Shown: positions 1 to 5,518, numbered from the stretch's first letter. The stretch is 6,335 bases of DNA from Thermoplasmata archaeon (GCA_021811925.1 JAKAPY010000102.1:1-6335); one strand, 5' to 3'. Notes: generated by a model not told the origin, from the sequence alone. Program-made: numbers and translations.

Positions 1-546
1 CGCCGTCTCGATGGCGGGCCCCTTGGTGATCACAAGCACATCCCCTCGCCTTGTTCCGGAAGGTGATTTGACCTGAGATTTCTTTCCGACAGCAATAGCA
101 GTACCTCCTCCTATTGTCGGAAACGATGCGCCTTCATAGACGCCGGTGTGGCCGGCCACAATCGCCATTCCAAGTCTTCTCGCCTCTGAATCGAAGACGC
201 CAAACATCGCATCAAGCTCCCGCGGTGAAATAGCGGGAAGGTTCCAGTCGACTGCAAGGTACGCCGGAGACAGTCCGCTGACGGCCACATCACCCACTAT
301 TGTGTGGAATGCAAACCAGGAGGCCCTCTTCAGGCCATACACGCGGTCGACCCATATCGGGTCCGTGCTCACGGCCATGACTCTCTGTCCGCCCATGCCG
401 ATGAGGCCGAAGTCCAAGCCAAATTTCGGCCCGGCCAGAACATCACGCCTCCGGGCGCCAGTGAAATCGAGCACATGCCTTTCGAACTCGGCGCTGCCAA
501 TCTTGCCCGTGACCATGGAAATACCCGAGCCGCTTGCCTTTGTCAT
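1..546 (-). CDS. AIR synthase-related / HypE-like protein, N-terminal part (cut by window edge)
   Basis: The 182 visible residues form the N-terminal ATP-binding part of the PurM/HypE/ThiL/SelD superfamily. Seen in order: a GKIGSAEFERHV entry near residues 14-25, an STDP motif at 60-63 (D62 is a likely metal/nucleotide ligand), VGDVAVSG at 84-91 (a second acidic ligand, D86), AGHTG at 131-135 and a glycine-rich IGGGTAIAVG at 145-154. Family members bind ATP and metal at these acidic loops and activate carbonyl or carbamoyl groups; HypE dehydrates the carbamoyl thiol made during NiFe-hydrogenase maturation. No hydrogenase or other hyp gene is visible, so I infer a HypE-related paralogue of unknown substrate rather than true HypE. 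ATG 546 is chosen because AGGAGGGGG lies about 6 bases upstream; ATG 516 (residue 11) is the alternative but has no such site. The C-terminal half lies beyond base 1. Family assignment is good, function uncertain. Confidence 0.82.
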   Translation of the reverse strand, partial: MTKASGSGISMVTGKIGSAEFERHVLDFTGARRRDVLAGPKFGLDFGLIGMGGQRVMAVSTDPIWVDRVYGLKRASWFAFHTIVGDVAVSGLSPAYLAVDWNLPAISPRELDAMFGVFDSEARRLGMAIVAGHTGVYEGASFPTIGGGTAIAVGKKSQVKSPSGTRRGDVLVITKGPAIETA

Positions 547-608
547 GCACTGCCCCCTCCTGAGGAATATGAAATGATTATTAAACTCCTGTATATAGTG
601 GAGTTAGA
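547..608. promoter_or_regulatory. divergent promoter region between HypE-like gene and hypothetical gene
   Basis: These 62 A/T-rich bases must hold both promoters. On the minus strand CTATATAC (591-598) sits about 25 bases from a start that would give a short leader carrying the AGGAGGGGG Shine-Dalgarno (553-562). On the plus strand TTATTAAA (578-585) is about 27 bases before ATG 609, suggesting a very short leader; GGAG at 600-603 could also serve as a ribosome site. Box assignments are by eye and the transcription starts are inferred. Confidence 0.5.
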
Positions 609-1250
609 ATGGCCAGGGACAACATACAGATTGAACTTTCTTTCTATATCAAGGCAACCAATCCCGGTGAACTGCCCCTTGAGGTTTATGACGCACTCTA
701 CTATTCAGGCCATTTCGAACCGATTTACAGGATTCAGGGGGACATGGTCCTAAGTGCATTCTACAACGAAAGCGGCAGGCAGGAGGGAAAACTGTCCAAG
801 TTGGGAAGAAGGGTCCTCAAGGAACTGACGATTGACTTGAAGGAGAAGCACAAGGGAGTTGAGATCAAGGTTGAGAACCTGATGCCCGTATTCGAGGAGG
901 AAAATTCATTCTACAGGGACCCGAAGGTCAGGATATCGACAAAGATGAAGACGGGCAGCAGGGGAGTGGTCGGCGCAGTCGATGCAGAATCGAGGGCCCT
1001 TGCTGCCACGGAAACCATACTGCTTGGCGTCCGGAAGCTGAGTCCGCTGCCTGACGGAAGGATTTCATTCACAATATCCGGGGCTGAGTTTGATTCGACT
1101 GAAATGAAGGAGATTCACTCTAGGCTCACGACGCAATCGGCAAGGTCATCGGGCACGAAGCACGTGTGGAACATTGACTTCAAGAGGGAAGCGCTGAAAG
1201 ACTTGCTGACTGTCGAAGTAATGCCGGTGCTCGAGAAGACCGTCGGCTGA
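609..1250 (+). CDS. hypothetical protein, 213 aa, unrecognised family
   Basis: I do not recognise this protein. The frame is open from ATG 609 with codon use like its neighbours (AGG arginine, ATA isoleucine), which supports a real gene. It has no signal peptide, membrane segment or cysteine cluster, so it should be cytoplasmic. The N-terminal 60 residues look like alternating short strands (IQIELSFYIKA, DMVLSAFYN) followed by a lysine-rich helix at about 62-82 (LSKLGRRVLKEL). A second half from about residue 130 has a helix (ESRALAATETILLGVRKL), a strand (GRISFTISGAEF) and a final helix. The overall mixed alpha/beta pattern, ending in KEALKDLLTVEVMPVLEK-like sequence, gives no catalytic signature. 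It is divergent from the HypE-like gene, with which it may share control, and converges on the epimerase gene with 8 bases between stop codons. Probably lineage-restricted. Confidence 0.8.
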   Translation: MARDNIQIELSFYIKATNPGELPLEVYDALYYSGHFEPIYRIQGDMVLSAFYNESGRQEGKLSKLGRRVLKELTIDLKEKHKGVEIKVENLMPVFEEENSFYRDPKVRISTKMKTGSRGVVGAVDAESRALAATETILLGVRKLSPLPDGRISFTISGAEFDSTEMKEIHSRLTTQSARSSGTKHVWNIDFKREALKDLLTVEVMPVLEKTVG

Positions 1251-1258
1251 GGGGCGCA

Positions 1259-2158
1259 TCACGCAATAGGCGCCGATCCCTCAAAGTCCTTGGGCAGAAT
1301 CTCAAGCTCGGCAACGGAATGCACGCTGTTCGAATGGATGGCGGAAGCAAGGCGCACCTGTGTATCCGTTTCCCAGAGTCTCTCTCCCCGCTGCTTTGCT
1401 GCGGAAGGGAGCAGCTTCGCAATTTCCTTCCTTCCTACAGGATTGTCAAGCGTGACATTGTACGTCTTGTTCAGCGCCTGGTCCGTCTTGAGCGCCCTTG
1501 CCACGGCCTCCGTCAGCATTTTTACTGGTGTGATATAGAAGGCGCCTCCCTTCCTTCCAAAGATCGAGAATGCGCCTCCGGAGGACGCGATGATTCCTAG
1601 GGCGGTCCGGTTGGACTCTCCGAGAAGCACGCCGGACCTGAATATTGTGTATGGCACCCCGCTGTTGATTATAGAATACTCAAGATGCCATGCGATGCCC
1701 GGCCAAACATCTTCGCCGCCGGTCCCTTCCGCAACATTTATCGAACTTAATGAGACGTACCTGGAAACGGGTTTTGACTTTGTCCTTGTGATGAGTATAT
1801 TGTTGAGCCGCTCAGTCGCCTCGCGGTCCTCGGTGGGCAGGCTTCCGCTGTTGAGCGGCGATGCTATGTTGACCACATACTTTACACCCTCAAACGCGCT
1901 TTCAGGTATGTCGCCGGTCAGCGGATCGCAGTAGAAGAACTCAACGCCGGGCTTCCTGTCTATCTTTCCTTCATCCTCGAATTTAAGCAGGCATCTTATG
2001 TTGAACTCTGCCCTGAGCAGGTCGTAGAACAGGCTTCCGCCAAGCGCGCCCTCTGCTCCAGTCACAAGAACGAGGTCGGGGTTCTTGACTGCCTTGTTTC
2101 CAAACATCTCAGGTAGTGCACACTCGGCCATTGGGGGGCCGGCAGGATGACCTGTCAT
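1259..2158 (-). CDS. NAD(P)-binding atypical SDR / NAD-dependent epimerase-like protein
   Basis: This 299-residue protein has a Rossmann nucleotide-binding fold. VTGAEGALGG at 32-41 gives the GxxGxxG dinucleotide loop (G34, G37, G40), GVKYVVNIASPL at 91-102 is the strand-4 NxAs element, and RYVSLSSINV at 133-142 the strand-5 serine region. The usual YxxxK catalytic pair of SDR enzymes is not seen where expected; instead the sequence runs WHLEYSIINSGVPYTIFRSG (157-176), the arrangement of atypical SDRs of the NmrA/NDUFA9-like type, which bind NAD(P) for redox sensing, structural or reductase roles. Substrate is therefore unknown. ATG 2158 is favoured by a GAGGT Shine-Dalgarno (2168-2172) 9 bases upstream. 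About 28 residues precede the first strand, so ATG 2131 or 2107 remain alternatives. It is divergent from the PadR regulator, which could control it; that link is inference only. Confidence 0.85.
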   Translation of the reverse strand: MTGHPAGPPMAECALPEMFGNKAVKNPDLVLVTGAEGALGGSLFYDLLRAEFNIRCLLKFEDEGKIDRKPGVEFFYCDPLTGDIPESAFEGVKYVVNIASPLNSGSLPTEDREATERLNNILITRTKSKPVSRYVSLSSINVAEGTGGEDVWPGIAWHLEYSIINSGVPYTIFRSGVLLGESNRTALGIIASSGGAFSIFGRKGGAFYITPVKMLTEAVARALKTDQALNKTYNVTLDNPVGRKEIAKLLPSAAKQRGERLWETDTQVRLASAIHSNSVHSVAELEILPKDFEGSAPIA

Positions 2159-2206
2159 CTATCTTGTACCTCGCCTGTGAATTGAGGCAATTCATATAAT
2201 TGGTTT
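2159..2206 (-). promoter_or_regulatory. promoter and Shine-Dalgarno of the epimerase-like gene
   Basis: On the minus strand AATTATATG (2193-2201) is a TATA-like box; counting about 25-27 bases downstream puts transcription start near 2170, leaving a short leader around the GAGGT Shine-Dalgarno (2168-2172) before ATG 2158. CCAA (2201-2205) just upstream could be the TFB-recognition part. Assigned by eye. Confidence 0.5.
2180..2202. repeat. alternating AATTG / CAATT repeats over the epimerase promoter
   Basis: Three copies of a 5-base unit alternate in orientation: AATTG (2180-2184), CAATT (2188-2192), AATTG (2198-2202). The first two form an inverted repeat with a 3-base spacer, the last two one with a 5-base spacer. 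The set overlaps the TATA-like box and the presumed transcription start, so it is a candidate regulator-binding site. Short A/T-rich units can recur by chance, so confidence is modest. Confidence 0.35.
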
Positions 2207-2303
2207 ACGTCGCTCTTGTCGAAACATCCTGCCCGGGTTGTAGCTGAATGGGCTAATGCCCGCGTCTTCCCGGCCGCTGAACGAGCATACCAACAGTGCA
2301 GAC
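2207..2303. other. non-coding stretch with short GC hairpins
   Basis: No gene is supported here. GGGC-TAAT-GCCC (2250-2261) is a perfect 4-base hairpin nested inside a CCGGG (2233-2237) / CCCGG (2269-2273) pair. The stretch GTAGCTGAATGGGCTAA resembles a tRNA D-arm, but no matching acceptor, anticodon or T-arm follows. It could be structured upstream RNA or simply spacer. Confidence 0.3.
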
Positions 2304-2318
2304 CAAAGGTTTATCTAA
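2304..2318 (+). promoter_or_regulatory. promoter of the padR gene (near-leaderless)
   Basis: CAAAGG followed by TTTATCTAA (2310-2318) resembles an archaeal BRE plus TATA box. Its centre is about 33 bases before ATG 2347, so transcription should start within a few bases of the start codon. The absence of any Shine-Dalgarno before ATG 2347 fits a leaderless or near-leaderless messenger. Confidence 0.6.
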
Positions 2319-2347
2319 TCGATATCGAATCCGATATCGGATAGATA
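2312..2347. promoter_or_regulatory. 36-base nested palindrome, probable PadR autoregulatory operator
   Basis: The sequence is an imperfect palindrome centred between 2329 and 2330 in which 15 of 18 base pairs match (mismatches 2318/2341, 2319/2340, 2328/2331). The outer arms are TATCTA (2312-2317) and TAGATA (2342-2347). Inside are two copies of the self-palindromic 8-mer CGATATCG (2320-2327 and 2332-2339), 12 bases apart; the right one extends to the 14-base perfect palindrome ATCCGATATCGGAT (2329-2342). It overlaps the TATA box, the predicted transcription start and the A of the start codon. PadR-family proteins are dimeric winged-helix repressors that commonly bind palindromes in their own promoters, so autoregulation is the natural inference. 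Confidence 0.7.
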
Positions 2348-2766
2348 TGTGGCAATTTGCGAACTTTGCAAGGGGTCCCCAGAAGGGGTTGAAGAGGTTT
2401 GTGCTGACTTCACTGCAGCAATCGCCCAAGAACGGAGTGGAACTGATGGATGACATCGAGAAACAGAGCTACGGATTCTGGAGGCCTTCTCCCGGCTCCA
2501 TCTACCCTTTACTGGATACGCTGAGCCGTGATGGCATGGTGGTTAAGCAGACTGACGGGAAGTACCACCTCACAGAGAAGGGATCGAAGGAGGAGGAAGG
2601 GCAGTTCTGGCCGAGGATGGGAGGCCCGACAACAGTTGATCAGATGGTTGCGGAGATGGGCACCTATGTCTCATACTTCGAGGACCTCGGCAGGGAGAAG
2701 ATTTCCGCATTCGCGACTGAACTGGACGGCATCAGGGACAGGATTGCCAAACTGCTTGAGAAGTAG
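2347..2766 (+). CDS. PadR-family transcriptional regulator
   Basis: The 139-residue protein fits the PadR layout. The opening FARGPQKGLKRFVLTSLQQS (7-26) is the first helix; NGVELMDDIEKQ (29-40) matches the family's hGyel segment; RPSPGSIYPLLDTLSRDGMV (46-65) is the signature recognition helix; and VVKQTDGKYHLTEKG (65-79) is the wing. Residues about 95-139 form the C-terminal helix that usually makes the dimer coiled coil. It is expected to repress transcription, releasing DNA on binding a small molecule; the ligand is unknown. ATG 2347 is preferred over the in-frame GTG at 2296, because that extension (RYRIRYRI repeats) merely translates the operator palindrome and the TATA box. The MWxFxxFxRG beginning is also typical of the family. 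It precedes the HELVH-protein gene by 68 bases and is divergent from the epimerase-like gene; either may be a target. Confidence 0.9.
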   Translation: MWQFANFARGPQKGLKRFVLTSLQQSPKNGVELMDDIEKQSYGFWRPSPGSIYPLLDTLSRDGMVVKQTDGKYHLTEKGSKEEEGQFWPRMGGPTTVDQMVAEMGTYVSYFEDLGREKISAFATELDGIRDRIAKLLEK

Positions 2767-2797
2767 CCCTGCACCGGACGGAAAGGCATCAACAGGT

Positions 2798-2834
2798 CAA
2801 AGGTTAAGAGCAGGAGCCCATTAAACTCAATTGA
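2798..2834 (+). promoter_or_regulatory. possible weak promoter before the HELVH-protein gene
   Basis: CAAAGGTTAAGAG (2798-2810) shares CAAAGGTT with the padR promoter (2304-2311) and lies about 30 bases before ATG 2835, the spacing expected for a near-leaderless start. No good Shine-Dalgarno adjoins the ATG; GGAG (2812-2815) is about 19 bases away. The gene may instead be read through from padR. Confidence 0.3.
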
Positions 2835-3368
2835 ATGGAAAATCACGGGGCCGCAGGCACCCATCACCCTGTTGCCGGGAGACTTAACCGCACTCCGGGT
2901 GCGGGAGAGTACGAGCTGGGCCAGCTATGTTCAGGGCTTCAGTCTGTAGAGGAAATAAGGGAACTGCTGCGCGAACGGCATCTGGGAGAGAGCTTTGTGA
3001 CAGGCACAAAGGTGCTTGTGGATGACACACGTGATTTCTACATGTACGTCGATGACAAGGACAGGCGGCTTGTGGCTTGCCTGTCACACATCAAGGACTC
3101 GGACCCGAGGATTGTCTACCTCGACTACCTGCATGAGCTTGTTCATATTTTCCAGCTGCACGACGGCCGAAATCTTTACGATCGCAGGTTCAAGTACGTC
3201 AGGAGAACCACCGAGATCGAGGCATATACGGTTGCCGTCAGGGAAGGGAAGAGGATGGGGATGGCCGACGCCGAGCTCGCTGAATACCTGAGGGTCGAGT
3301 GGATAAGCGATGAAGAGCACATGGAGCTCATAAGGGCAGTCGGGCTCCAGCCTCCTGCCACCGCATGA
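2835..3368 (+). CDS. putative HEXXH zinc metallopeptidase-like protein, 177 aa
   Basis: YLDYLHELVHIFQLHDG (95-111) contains HELVH at 100-104, the zinc-binding helix of metallopeptidases: H100 and H104 would bind zinc and E101 would act as general base. About 22 residues later TEIEAYTVAVREG (126-138) offers E127 or E129 as third ligand on a second helix, as in gluzincins. Small soluble HELVH plus TEIEAY proteins occur as uncharacterised families, and I cannot name a substrate. No signal peptide or membrane segment is visible, so it should act in the cytoplasm. The first 35 residues are glycine- and proline-rich and less structured. No other ATG, GTG or TTG was found in frame before the core, so ATG 2835 is kept. 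It follows padR by 68 bases and may be co-regulated with it. Its TGA directly abuts the stop of the convergent metE half. The motif is clear; activity is inferred. Confidence 0.8.
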   Translation: MENHGAAGTHHPVAGRLNRTPGAGEYELGQLCSGLQSVEEIRELLRERHLGESFVTGTKVLVDDTRDFYMYVDDKDRRLVACLSHIKDSDPRIVYLDYLHELVHIFQLHDGRNLYDRRFKYVRRTTEIEAYTVAVREGKRMGMADAELAEYLRVEWISDEEHMELIRAVGLQPPATA

Positions 3369-4520
3369 TCAGGCGAGCGACTGTCTCGCCATCTCCGCGC
3401 CTTTCGACATGCTGAGCAGTTTGTTGTATGTAACCTTCCAGCTTCTTGTCCTCAGTCCGCAGTCAGGGTTGACATAAATTAGCTTAGGATCTCCTATGAT
3501 CTTTGCTGCGTGTAAAATCCTTTCCCTGACGAGTGCCGCGGGCTCAACCGCATCGTCGTGCACATCAACAACGCCGAGTCCTACTTCCTTGCCTGCGCCC
3601 AGTTCATTGAGGTGTGCCACGACTTCATACCCCTGGCGCTTCTGTTCACCGAGCTTGTTGCTGTCCCTGTTTGCAAATTCAAGCGCGTACTGGCTTATCT
3701 TCTTTGCTTCAAGCAACTCTGGAAAGAGAGATTCGTAGTTTGACGAATAGCACACATGGAGCGAGAACTTGCAGTCGAAACCACTTATCGCCTCATTTAT
3801 CGCGCTTACAAAATCGGAAACCTGTTCCTTGCCAGGCTGGGTGCTTAGGGCTGGTTCGTCTATCTGGATCCACTTGACACCATTCGACACAAGTGACTCG
3901 ATCTCCGGCCTTATCAGCTTCCTTGACACCTCAAAAAGCAGATCGCTGTATGCCTTTTTCCTGAGCTCGCGCGGATCTGCTATCGACTCCATGAGCTTCT
4001 TCTGGTAATATTCATTGAATGACCAGTCTGTGACAGTGTACGGTCCCGTGAATGGCACCTTCACGATTTTGTCTGTATGCTCCTTTGTGAACTGGTATTC
4101 GTTCAGATATATCGGCTTCTGCCACTTTATTTCATCCACGACGGAAGCTTTCCTGTAGTACTTGTTGTCCCATGAACGCACATGCCCCACAAACTGAAAG
4201 CCCTGGACCTCCCTGACAAGCGCCTCGTACATCTCCGTACGCCACTGCTCGCCGTCAAACACTATGTCCAGCCCCGCTGCTTCCTGCAGGCGTATTGCAT
4301 AAACCGCTGACCACTGCCTGATGCCTTCCCTCACCTGAGGTGAATCCTCCGACTTGAGGAGTTCGAGCAGCTTCTCGTAACCCTCCACATGGAGCTTCCT
4401 TCCCCAGTATTTTGCCTCGCTGAAGTCCTCATCCGTTATGGGCGCGCCTCTGTATCCGAGTACACGCCAGTTGGGCTTTGCCATGCTGCCTATTTCCTGG
4501 CATGGGAACAGTTCAGGCAT
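3369..4520 (-). CDS. metE: cobalamin-independent methionine synthase, C-terminal catalytic half (MetE-C)
   Basis: This 383-residue protein is the zinc-bearing half of MetE, which methylates homocysteine to methionine in the cytoplasm. By comparison with E. coli MetE (H641, C643, E665, C726), the four zinc ligands are H255 and C257 in SLHVCYS, E281 in ALEFANRDS and C354 in NPDCGLRTR. IDEPAL (220-225), FDGEQWR (88-94) and VPFTGPYTVTDWS (155-167) are further core motifs, and QEIGSMAKPNWRV (8-20) is the archaeal form of the opening strand. In bacteria and plants this half is fused to an N-terminal domain in one chain of about 750 residues; here the N-half is the overlapping upstream gene. ATG 4520 overlaps that gene's TGA within an 8-base ATGCCTGA and has GAAGGTGG 6 bases upstream, indicating coupled translation. 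The methyl donor (methyl-folate/pterin or a corrinoid) cannot be told from the sequence. Confidence 0.93.
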   Translation of the reverse strand: MPELFPCQEIGSMAKPNWRVLGYRGAPITDEDFSEAKYWGRKLHVEGYEKLLELLKSEDSPQVREGIRQWSAVYAIRLQEAAGLDIVFDGEQWRTEMYEALVREVQGFQFVGHVRSWDNKYYRKASVVDEIKWQKPIYLNEYQFTKEHTDKIVKVPFTGPYTVTDWSFNEYYQKKLMESIADPRELRKKAYSDLLFEVSRKLIRPEIESLVSNGVKWIQIDEPALSTQPGKEQVSDFVSAINEAISGFDCKFSLHVCYSSNYESLFPELLEAKKISQYALEFANRDSNKLGEQKRQGYEVVAHLNELGAGKEVGLGVVDVHDDAVEPAALVRERILHAAKIIGDPKLIYVNPDCGLRTRSWKVTYNKLLSMSKGAEMARQSLA

Positions 4521-5481
4521 TGCTTTCCACCTTCTTTTTCGCTTCAGACATTATCTTCATCTTCTCCTCGGCTATGGGCCTTGGCAGGAATTCAAGGTCG
4601 CAGTTGGGAATGATAGCAAGCTGCCTTACGTCGCCCAGCCTTTCGATCACAGAGCGCACAAATGATTCCACCCAGCCGCTGTCCTCCGGAAGGCTGTTCC
4701 TTCCGTCGACGCATCCAGCGGCTATTCCCTTCTTCGTGTCAAAGTCCGTCACATCAGAGAGTGAAGTCGAAAAGAAGTCTATTCCGATGACCGATGCATT
4801 GAAATCGAGTATCTCCCTGAAATGACCAGCCAGGTTGCTGAAGGGGAAATGAAGCATCACTTCACACTTGAGCCGCTGCGTGGTGAGATTGAAGGCATCA
4901 ATGGCCAGCTCTATGTCCTCCTGTTCTGGCTTCCTGAAAAAAAGGAACGGTTCCACGAATTCTATCTGCCCCACTCCCTTTTCCTCAAGCAGAAGTGCCA
5001 CGCGCTCCATTTCCTGTGCGAATGAAAGTATGCCAGACCGTCTGTCTGGGAAATACCTGTTGTCCGATGCGGTATAAAGACCATAAGGGGCAGGGATGAC
5101 AACCTTCGCGCGGGCGCCGAAGTCCCAGAGCCTGTCAAAGTAGTATTTCAACAGCTTCCTGTGCAATATGTTTGGATATGCGTTGATTCTCGGTTTCCTG
5201 TAAAAGGTATTGTTGTCAAACCACCTTGTGAGCTGAGGGCCGCTGTCTAGTCCCTCAAGCGAGTCGATAAATGGCCTTATCAGGTCCTGCCAGTAGAACA
5301 TTGGGTCCGAGATATAGCTGTAATTCAGCTTGGCCTGAAGCGAAAAGTCCCTTGCAGCCGCCGCATTCCTGAGCTCATCGAGTTCCTCGTCTCCAATCCT
5401 CTTCCTGTCCCAATCCCTCGTGCCTGCTATCAGTTCCTCAGTTCTTGGCTGAATTCCAACAAGATAAGTTTCGAGCTTCGT
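4513..5481 (-). CDS. metE: MetE-like methionine synthase, N-terminal half, with uncertain non-ATG start
   Basis: The product resembles the N-terminal barrel of MetE, which in the fused enzyme helps form the folate site and holds the catalytic half. Motifs counted from the proposed start: YLVGIQPRTEELI (6-18), DPMFYWQDLIRPF (59-71), TRWFDNNTFYRKP (85-97), VIPAPYGLY (128-136), EFVEPFLFF (174-182), AGCVDGRNS (255-263, the N-domain GRN signature) and CDLEFLPRPIAEEK (294-307). The first ATG in frame is 5301, but it lies inside the conserved DPMFYWQDL motif, and 60 well-matched codons precede it. The frame is open back to a stop at 5539-5541 with no ATG, GTG or TTG. The best start is ACG 5479-5481, preceded by GGAAGGTG with a 5-base gap, giving 322 residues. 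Either ACG is used, or a true ATG has been changed by mutation or sequencing error, or the C7 tract at 5497-5503 hides a frameshift. The family is clear; the start is not. Confidence 0.82.
   Translation of the reverse strand, partial: TKLETYLVGIQPRTEELIAGTRDWDRKRIGDEELDELRNAAAARDFSLQAKLNYSYISDPMFYWQDLIRPFIDSLEGLDSGPQLTRWFDNNTFYRKPRINAYPNILHRKLLKYYFDRLWDFGARAKVVIPAPYGLYTASDNRYFPDRRSGILSFAQEMERVALLLEEKGVGQIEFVEPFLFFRKPEQEDIELAIDAFNLTTQRLKCEVMLHFPFSNLAGHFREILDFNASVIGIDFFSTSLSDVTDFDTKKGIAAGCVDGRNSLPEDSGWVESFVRSVIERLGDVRQLAIIPNCDLEFLPRPIAEEKMKIMSEAKKKVESNA
4527..4534 (-). promoter_or_regulatory. Shine-Dalgarno of the MetE C-half inside the upstream gene
   Basis: GAAGGTGG on the minus strand lies 6 bases before ATG 4520 and within the last codons of the N-half gene. 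It fixes the C-half start and, with the 8-base gene overlap, supports translational coupling that would keep the two halves near equal amounts. Confidence 0.75.
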
Positions 5482-5486
5482 GGTGA

Positions 5487-5518
5487 CACCTTCCGTGGGG
5501 GGGTTCTCTTCACGAAGG
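5487..5518 (-). promoter_or_regulatory. hairpin sequestering the Shine-Dalgarno of the MetE N-half
   Basis: In the minus-strand RNA CCTTCGTG (5518-5511) can pair with CACGGAAGG (5497-5489), 8 base pairs with one bulged G, closing a 13-base loop that carries most of a C7 run. The 3' arm contains GGAAGG, the core of the Shine-Dalgarno (5494-5487) just before the proposed ACG start. Such a fold would block ribosome entry and could provide translational control. Pairing is seen in the sequence; regulation is inferred. Confidence 0.45.

Noticed and set aside
146..753. Plus-strand open frames opposite the HypE-like gene
   Set aside because: They are antisense shadows; the minus-strand frame carries the clear STDP and GDVAVSG motifs and a Shine-Dalgarno.
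1248..1261. Terminator between the convergent hypothetical and epimerase genes
   Set aside because: The 8-base gap has no T-run and no hairpin of useful length.
2231..2290. tRNA-like stretch beginning GCCCGGGTTGTAGCTGAATG
   Set aside because: It has a D-arm-like TAGC/GCTA, but the anticodon stem does not pair properly and no T-arm or complementary acceptor follows.
2296..2346. GTG 2296 as start of the PadR gene
   Set aside because: The 17 extra residues only translate the promoter and operator palindrome, and the family normally begins near the MWQFANFARG position.
4389..5077. Plus-strand open frames opposite the metE pair
   Set aside because: They lie antisense to conserved MetE sequence and have no independent coding signs.
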